NCBI GenBank assembly: GCA_028565635.1
Contig: JAOXYB010024246.1
Coordinates: 1 to 16,268 of the forward strand
Source of the DNA: Phoronis ovalis
Taxonomy: Eukaryota; Phoronida; Phoronidae
Length of the DNA: 16,268 nt
Direction: 5' to 3'
Below the pieces are notes generated by a model. It did no database searches. It saw only the letters and a list, made by a program, of their open reading frames with translations, and was not told where the DNA came from. A program made the position numbers and the translations under genes. This document shows positions 9,501 through 16,268 of this stretch, piece by piece. Numbering within the stretch: the first letter of the stretch is position 1; the number at the start of each line of letters is the position of its first letter.

Positions 9501-10480
9501 AAGTCTGTACAAAAATAAATTCACTTTATTGCAAGAATCAATTTCTTTGAATATAAATTGATTTATCAAAGTGTTCAAATCATTACCATGAAGATTAAAT
9601 TGTTGGAAAAATCCCTAGCGTTATAACCCATTTTTGGTTGAAACATGGCACAGTTAAAATTCCTACAACCTGATTGGCTAACTCGGGAAATGTCTTGACA
9701 TCTAGCGCCTCTCAGCAGATGAAGTTTGGGCCGACTTTATAAATAACACATGAGAACAGGTGTCTTATATGCAATATTTCTTTAGCTCTCATGCTATTTT
9801 TTACCAAATAAAATTTCCTAGGGTGATCAACCTTTGGGTTAAAAATATAGGACCGAAATTTTATAGGAGAAATATTATTACCAATAAAGAAAACAATATT
9901 CAAAATAAACAGGACTGTTCCTATATTTGAGGCACCATAGATAGTGGTCACTAGTAAATGTATGTTAAAGCATAAACTGTTGGTGCAACATTATATTGAC
10001 TGATTCTTTTAAATGTAATGTGAAGATTGTGTTAAAATGCATTGTTACCAACGAATGACAATGCCAATGCAGATTTTAAGCAGCTCCGGAACCTGCACGA
10101 CACATTAATTAACACTGGCAGTTATTTAAATTTTAATTTTAACAAATAACTTAATACTTAAGGCAATGTCACTATAAGGAAATTTTAGCTTTGTATTCGT
10201 AATTCTAACAAACTTTAATATTTGCAGGACACAAAGATATATCGCGTTGATACTGGATTCACAAAATGATACATAATAATACAGAATTTGACATCACCAC
10301 TAGGAAATTAAACCAAACTCAACCATCGTAGATCAATGCCAATGGCAATGCCAATTTTAAGGCAATACTGCGTCTGTGATAGTCTTTTCTCACATTACAT
10401 GATGGACGAAAGAATAAAAATGTATTCAACTATACTTTTAAAACATGTAAAGGAAGCGTCAAATGCTAGTAATACAAACC
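6534..10480. other. Non-coding stretch: PDPK1 5' intron or upstream DNA
   Basis: Nearly 4 kb of AT-rich sequence with no recognisable exon, tRNA or transposase on either strand. Open frames on the minus strand at 8423-8683 and 9712-9951 are low-complexity, begin at non-ATG codons and resemble no family. A TTAACCC/GGGTTAA pair (9391-9397 and 9456-9462) and a CCAAT/TATA-like pair (9673-9677, 9738-9745) are the only local structures. If PDPK1 transcription starts in the CpG-richer island near 10.5 kb, this is its first intron. Confidence 0.5.
10059..10362. repeat. Pair of related CAATGCCAATG repeats
   Basis: CAATGCCAATG followed by a TTTTAAG tail occurs at 10059-10080 and, with an extra internal copy of the unit, at 10334-10362. 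The two copies are about 275 bp apart and lie just left of the CpG-richer promoter island. Each copy brings CCAAT pentamers. Either a small duplicated element or a CCAAT-type regulatory cluster. Confidence 0.5.
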
Positions 10481-10523
10481 ATCAGCAAGGAAATCGGAGA
10501 ATTCCTTGAATAAATGTCTCCAG

Positions 10524-10553
10524 TCACCGAATTTCTGTTGGGGCGGCTGCCAT
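10524..10553 (-). CDS. Possible upstream ORF facing PDPK1 (9 codons)
   Basis: ATG at 10553 reads MAAAPTEIR then TGA. The ATG sits in an AAATGGCAGC context, so it may simply be a YY1-type promoter element. If transcribed in the PDPK1 5'UTR it would be a short uORF. A second mini-frame, ATGGCGATGGTCTAA, lies at 10612-10598. Confidence 0.2.
   Translation of the reverse strand: MAAAPTEIR
10540..10546 (+). promoter_or_regulatory. GC box (GGGGCGG)
   Basis: The core Sp/KLF site on the + strand, directly beside an ATGGCAGC YY1-like motif on the minus strand (10553-10546). In such an AT-rich window the combination stands out and fits the promoter of a housekeeping kinase gene. Confidence 0.45.
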
Positions 10554-10583
10554 TTCCCTTTTAAACAGGAAGATAAACTGCGA

Positions 10584-10591
10584 TTGCGCAA
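10584..10591. promoter_or_regulatory. TTGCGCAA palindrome (C/EBP-type site)
   Basis: A perfect eight-base palindrome of the C/EBP or PAR-bZIP consensus type, lying between the GC box and the CRE. Factor identity is inferred from the motif only. Confidence 0.4.
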
Positions 10592-10792
10592 TTTAGGTTA
10601 GACCATCGCCATCTGGTGAGAAGACGTATTTCGCTTCAGGGAATATTCATCAAATATCCGTCGGTTAATTTTAGGGCCCTGTAAGGTAATCCATCACGAG
10701 CTGGATATACACGCCTCATCAGAATTTCCCCGGCATAACGTTTCTTTTTATAAAACTAACTAATTGCTAACCTACTCCACCGAGCCTCGAAC

Positions 10793-10800
10793 TGACGTCA
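10793..10800. promoter_or_regulatory. Consensus cAMP response element (TGACGTCA)
   Basis: An exact palindromic CRE, the binding site of CREB/ATF bZIP factors, about 90 bp upstream of the rightward donor and within the CpG-richer island. Position and perfection favour a real site. Confidence 0.6.
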
Positions 10801-10890
10801 AACAACCCATCCGGGAATCCACTATGGCTGCTGTGGAAAGAGATTAGCCCCTGATGGAATCAAGCTGAAATTTACTCGATTTCCTATCAG
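10801..10890 (+). other. Probable non-coding first exon of a rightward gene
   Basis: The 5' limit is arbitrary. The 3' limit is a strong donor, CCTATCAG|GTATGTCAG, at 10890/10891. Inside are two mini-frames, ATG at 10824 (MAAVERD, stop at 10847) and ATG at 10854 (MESS, stop at 10868), and no frame that stays open into the donor from an ATG, so the exon looks like 5'UTR. It lies just downstream of the CRE. The product of the gene cannot be told from this window. Confidence 0.45.
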
Positions 10891-11568
10891 GTATGTCAGC
10901 TCAAGCGATATTTTATTGCATCTGTACTGCCATTGATTAAATGTCATTCACTAATTTTAAATTTTTTTCAAAAACTTTTGTAGAATTCGGTTTTGAAAAC
11001 TGCATTTTTACGAACAGGAAGTGCAGTGAAGATGATCTGATTTGAACTGAAATATAGATTGAAGTTAAACTTGAAAGATTTGTGACACGTATTTTACGTT
11101 ACGTTCAATCATTAAAGTTCTTGCCGTATTTTTAGTAGTTTTTGTATTAATTATACAAAATTCTCATTCCTCAGTTCACTGAATGTTGCTTATTTTATCA
11201 CGACTGTTTGCCTGTCTGTTGTGTAGATTATCTAGAAAGCAACATTCTGGAAGGTTTATTTTTTCCAGCTTGTGCTGTTAAATAACAAGCAAATGTGTTA
11301 ATTGTTGTTACATCTACACCTCTATTTGAATTCGTATATGTGTTTTTCCTAGTCCTTGATAACTAGACTGTTGCTGTTGTTTCATGAGATCAGGTAATTC
11401 AACATGGTTGCTAGCCTACCATCAACATTTTACTTCCTGATATGGTAAGACAGTTGACCTATATTGGAATTGGATATCTTGCATTTTATATCACAGAATC
11501 TGAGATCTGTTTCATTCTCAAAGCATTTGTTTATCTGTTAGTTAAATAATCAGACAGCATTTTTTAGT

Positions 11569-11607
11569 TCTATTACTGTCAAATCTATTACCGTCAAATC
11601 TATTACC
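11569..11607. repeat. Short tandem repeat, 15-bp unit
   Basis: The unit TCTATTAC(T/C)GTCAAA is present at 11569-11583 and 11584-11598, followed by a partial third copy to 11607, about 2.6 copies with one mismatch. Confidence 0.85.
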
Positions 11608-13911
11608 CAGAATACTAAAATAAGACACTGTTCCAGATTAGAATTTTTAGATTATAGTTCAGTTATTTCATGTCTGTTTATACAATAGTTGGAAATACAG
11701 GTGCGCTTATTCACATTCATATTCTTGAAGTGCTTAATTATTGCTATTAACATTTGAAATGATGAATAGTTCAAACCTAAACACATATACATGGAATTGT
11801 ATATATATTAAAGTGGAAATGTTTGTAGTTTGCAAGCCTCAGATCTCCCAGTCCAGTCTATTTATAGATAGTTATTTAATACCAGGAATTACCAATAATT
11901 AGAGTATTATTGGTATATTCCCAAATATTTCACCACCCTTGTCGAAAACAGGCTAAACTCACAGATTCAATAGTTAAAATAGACTCTACGATTTCACGAT
12001 TTCTGGTAATTTTGCAGTTGCTACAATTCTGCAGTTTGCTTGATGTAAATGGTAAAAAATCATTAAGTGGCTCGATAACTTTAGTTTTTATCTAAGAAAA
12101 TATCCCATATGTGATCTGATTGTGAAAGATTGCTAGTTCTCCACTGCTACGACAGGTTGCCAGGAATGATTAAGATATCTTATTGTTTGTAAGCATGAGC
12201 CCTTTGTCCCAAAGTTGACCACATTATGTATGATCAAAGAAACATATTCTTAAGATGCTATATGTTTGGGATTATTGTTAGAAAAACGTAAAAAGTGTTC
12301 TGACTGCTTTTAACGTATTTTATACTTGCATTAAACTTGTACCCATAGGACACTCTTCAGTAATCTATGCAACTCAGAAGTGTCATACCCTGTTCTTAAT
12401 TATTATTCGTGGAATCATTTACAGAGCTGCAGTATAAATTTATCTATGGTGAAACATCGCTTCCACATTCATCGTGTATATACACATATATCAAAGTCAA
12501 TGCAGATATTATTCAAATGAATACATTCAAGAACAATCTCTTTCCTTGAACTTTAATATATTGAAATTGGCTGCCACAAAAAAACATGGTCTCATTGGTA
12601 TTACGGTTTGCAGAACATGTAAACAGATACTATTACCATTAATTAGTTTTAGCAGTCACATTCCCCCCTCCCCCAACTTGATTAATATCTTCAGTTCGTG
12701 TGTCACCCTATGCCTAACAATGCTGAATAGATTGAATGTGAAACTGATAGTTGTAGATGTACTATGTTGATATAGCCCAGCAGGACATTTTCAAAAGGCA
12801 TATTTTGTGAGTTGTGAATACTCTTTGATTATAAGGTTAATGCATTGTTAATCGGTTAGTTTATATCACACAATAAATTATGAATAAATAGTTTCGTTTC
12901 AAGTTTTTGAATCTAGAATTTAATCATTTTAAAGAATCACCTACTGTTTCTACCAAGATATTTTACTTGAGGAGACTGTCATTTATGGCTTGCTCACACA
13001 GTACTAACTAAAATCATCCAGACAGTTCTTTTTCTCATTACTGACTTAATTTGTCATTTATAATGGCTGTCATCAAATGTACTTAAATATAGTATAGCAT
13101 GTGAAGCAGTTTGTCTTATTTGCACTGTCACCATTGACTGTTTTGAATAAGCTGTTTTTCATATAAATATGGTGTCAGTCATGAACTATCTTTTTTCATT
13201 ATAAATTTCATACCTGTCATTGTTGCTTATCAACCACCTGCCTATTTGATCTAGCTTTTTATGTAAAGGGAACTGATTTCTCTGAAGGGCAATTTGCAAT
13301 TCTGGTGCTAAATAGTCTTTTTCTTGATTTATTACCGACCAAACAAACATGTCAGTTCTACAATATAATACACAGATCTTGCAATACATTGCCACTGGCC
13401 AAAATCGTATATCATAAGGGGGCAAGCCTCATAATCTTTTCTGTATGTAACTCCATGTTGGAGTGAGCTTAGATATATTGTTTGCTACTGGTGACTGATG
13501 TCAGTGCATGTCCATGCACAGACCATATCAGCTCTCTGGGGGAAGCATTTGGCCAGACTGGCTTAAGTGCGCACCTCTATGTCACTGATTTTACAAACAT
13601 CAGGTACTGTTGTCAAGTTTACAAGCTGGCTGCTCATCTGTTGTTTACATATACCTTAGGCCAGAATTAAAAAATTGGGGAAGCTGTTTATGTACCTACG
13701 GACCTACTGAAAAGTTTTTTGCAGTTGTTTCTAAACATTTATTTTTGCTCCAACTATTGTTTGAAACCAAAACAATACATCTACACCATGCTGTACAAGG
13801 TAAAATTTATAAAGAATCATGCTCTCAGAAGTTCATTCACACATCGATTGTTGGTTCTTTCACACCAATAGAAATATGAGCAGGTCTTAAACATAAAATT
13901 ATACACCTGCC

Positions 13912-13943
13912 TACCTACTCAGTTAAAGAATACTGGATAGGTA
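13912..13943. repeat. Imperfect inverted repeat
   Basis: TACCTACTCAGT (13912-13923) and ACTGGATAGGTA (13932-13943) are reverse complements with two mismatches around an eight-base loop. Could be a remnant of a small element; function unknown. Confidence 0.5.
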
Positions 13944-16268
13944 CAGAGTAAACAAACATTTTTTATAATTCTGGCCTTCTTTACAAAAAACATTAAAGAT
14001 CATCTGATATTTATTTTTCTAGTTAAAAAGGGCTTTAGTAATTTTTTCTATTTTTCATAACCTAATAATTTCCTTGCATTGAATATTGATACAGAAAACA
14101 GAGCAGGTGTATATGTGTGTGCATAGTATATATAATTATATTCAATACTTTGCTCAACTACCTGATGGGATGCTCATAAGGCACTTTAATTTCTGAGTGT
14201 TTGTTTTTGAGATTATTTATTGTTAAATAAACAAATGTGCAAAACTGGCATGTCATTGATAATTTTGTATCTTGAAGGTCTTGTGATTCTGTAAATGTGA
14301 AGGTAATTCAGTGGCTTAAAAATATGTTGTTCTGCTTGTAATATTTGCTATGGTCTGTAAGTCTTGCTTGCTAGCTACTGTTAAGGTATATTCTGAGTAT
14401 CAACGATGTACCAGTGCAGATACTAGTTTCTGTAAAAAAGAGGTGTGCTAAATATTTTCTAGTTTATATCTGTTTACAGTGTTACGGTTTAGAGTAACCA
14501 GATAAGTTGCTTTGTCCAGAATCTGTCCAGCCTTTTGTTTAACTTCATAGTACCTAGGCATGCATTGTCATAGCTGTCAAGAGATTGCAGGAGTTTGCTT
14601 ATTTGTGGACAGTTTAGTATTCAAAGCAATGAGACACTTTGTACTTGTACAGAATTAACGATGAAGGACCAGTCAAGCCATTCAGCTGTGAATTAGGTAT
14701 TTCTTATTATAGTTGAACGTGCTGTTAATGATAATTCTTGGTAATAGTGAGTGTCACTTTTTGGATGGTTCTGTTGATGAAAATAAATGAAATGCTCAGT
14801 TGATGTTGAATGGTGAATTCACCTTACAGACTACCGATCTGTAGGATCCTGTATAAATTCCCCTCTCTGGTCATATGTTGTTCTAATGATCTTTTATCAG
14901 TCAGCTCTGATAAGTGTTTGTTTAACTTGGTTTTATCAGAGGAGTCAGTGTACTTGTGAAATATTTGTACCAATTTCTTCCTTGCCTCCTGTGATCTTTT
15001 TTTATTTGTGCAAATAGTCAATGTCTGTTTAATAACAAAACACAATTACATTTTCTCCACTGTGAAATGAGCCAGCCCAGTCACATAAGTACTGGAACAC
15101 AGACAGTTGTTAACCTCTCAGATTGCAGCTGGAAAAACTATTTATATAAATTACAATAAATTCTTACTCTTTGCTCACTGCCAGTAATGATATCATGTTG
15201 ATTATTTTCTATTATTTTCTTATTGTTTAGTGCAGTGACGCAATTAAATGAACTGGTTATTTTTCACAAAATATTTCATTTGTTATTTTCTTATTTGTTA
15301 ACTGTCACATCCATGGAATAGTTTAGGGATTCATTGTTTTTTCAAGTGACAAATATGCCACTAATGAGCAAGAATTCTGGGGACCATCCCACTGTTTTGT
15401 TTGTCTATGACAAAAATTGATGTCATATGAGGTCAAGAACACTGGACAGACAGTGCTAAGGGCAGAGGTTACTGGTTCACTAGCTTGAGCTTGTATAATC
15501 ATAAGGTTCAACATTTAATCCAGTAGTCATATGTTAATGGCTGCTTGTTCTTGAGTGAGCAAAGCAAGTTCGTTGGTGAAAGTGATCTGAATTATGATCG
15601 ATATATTGCAGTATTCTGGTGAGTTTTTTGTAGCTTTTTGGTGTTTATGAAACTGTGTATTATAGAATGTTATCTAGATAAGGTTTGACAATAGAGGGTT
15701 TGTTAGTTTTCAGATAACAATTTCATAAAAGGAACTTTGATTTCTTGGAAATTGATATCGTCACCATGATTGTTCTAATAATTGTCATTATTAGTGCACT
15801 GCTGTCAAGCATTTGATTTTAACAAGGGAACATTATTCAATTTTGGGAAATGAAATGTTGCAGCCTAGACCTGTGGTAGAAAGATTAATAAGTAAACTTT
15901 ATAAAAGTTTTGATTTTGATGGAGTTCTCTGGATCAAAAGGATTAGGTTGCTTAGATCTTTATTATTGTCCAATGTGAACTATATGTGCCATCAAACCCT
16001 TGAAAATTGTATCCCTTCAAAAATCCTAGTACCATAGAAATTAAGAAGATTATAACAAGGCAGCTTTATACACATATATTTTTACAAGTACAGTAGGCAA
16101 TTTTTGAGGCAGAACTAACATTTTCGGCTACGGTAGTTATTTTTCTCACCAGATGTCTCATCAGGCATTAAGAAGGGAAACTTATCTTCTCATTATTTTT
16201 TTACTATTACTTTTTACCAGGGTTGAAATAGTTTTCCAAACTTCATACTGATGTCATTCTTTTATTTA

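Larger units (their letters stand above)
10490..10890. promoter_or_regulatory. Putative bidirectional promoter island
   Basis: CpG dinucleotides and GC content rise sharply here compared with the rest of the window. It holds a GC box GGGGCGG (10540-10546), a TTGCGCAA palindrome (10584-10591), a full CRE (10793-10800), and ATGGC-type YY1-like sites facing left (10553, 10612) and right (10824). The leftward face points to PDPK1; the rightward face leads into a good donor at 10891. No transcription start can be fixed by eye, and no PDPK1 5'UTR donor is clear on the minus strand. Confidence 0.55.
10891..16268 (+). other. Probable long first intron of the rightward gene
   Basis: 5.4 kb with no convincing exon on either strand. 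Open frames at 11910-12095, 12474-12770, 13482-13670, 13610-13879 and 15813-16037 (+) and 13186-13425 and 15323-15514 (-) show no family resemblance and mostly begin at non-ATG codons. Weak exon candidates lie at 14824-15045 (-) and 16153-16250 (+). Small repeats are at 11569-11607 and 13912-13943. Confidence 0.45.

Noticed and set aside
10608-10622. A 13-base match (TTCTCACCAGATG, minus strand) with 16142-16155
   Set aside because: Exact 13-base matches are expected by chance a few times in a window of this size.
12474-12770. Plus-strand frame of 98 codons
   Set aside because: Starts at GTG, no recognisable domain, composition like the surrounding intron.
13482-13879. Two overlapping plus-strand frames in a slightly GC-richer patch
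   Set aside because: No acceptor in phase, no family resemblance, and the two frames overlap each other; may be an old repeat.
15813-16037. Plus-strand frame of 74 codons
   Set aside because: Starts at TTG. The translated text is not low-complexity, but I recognise no domain and see no good acceptor or donor.

Overview
This is a eukaryotic, almost certainly metazoan, nuclear window. It is AT-rich, its genes are split by GT-AG introns, and none of the long open frames is an intact single-exon gene. The one gene I can identify firmly is a PDPK1 (3-phosphoinositide-dependent protein kinase 1, PDK1) orthologue on the minus strand. Eleven coding exons between 6531 and 286 join without a frame break into 432 codons. 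They encode a short basic N-terminus, the complete AGC-type kinase domain, a short linker and the first ~20 residues of the C-terminal PH domain. The remainder of the PH domain and the stop codon lie beyond the left edge. The protein is clearly invertebrate in character. A motif common in bivalve and gastropod DNA (AAGGGCAATAACTT near 6137) hints at a mollusc, but that is inference.

Layout: 1-285 is the start of an intron inside the PH domain and carries a perfect 12-bp hairpin at its far end. 286-5098 holds ten exons with introns of 141-1053 nt. 5099-6486 is a 1.4-kb intron, and 6487-6531 is a 15-codon first coding exon. 6534-10480 is about 4 kb without recognisable coding sequence, probably PDPK1 5' intron or upstream DNA. 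10490-10890 is a compact, CpG-richer island with a GC box, a TTGCGCAA palindrome, a full TGACGTCA CRE and ATGGC(N)GC-type YY1-like sites on both strands. It looks like a bidirectional promoter between PDPK1 (leftward) and a second, rightward gene. That second gene is represented only by a probable non-coding first exon ending in a strong donor, CAG|GTATGT, at 10890/10891. The rest of the window to 16268 shows no convincing exon and is best read as its long first intron, with small repeats and a few weak exon candidates.

PDPK1 phosphorylates the activation loops of AKT, S6K, SGK, RSK and PKC downstream of PI3K. The residues needed for catalysis, trans-autophosphorylation and PIF-pocket docking can all be read here, with a conservative Arg-to-Lys change in the phosphate pocket.
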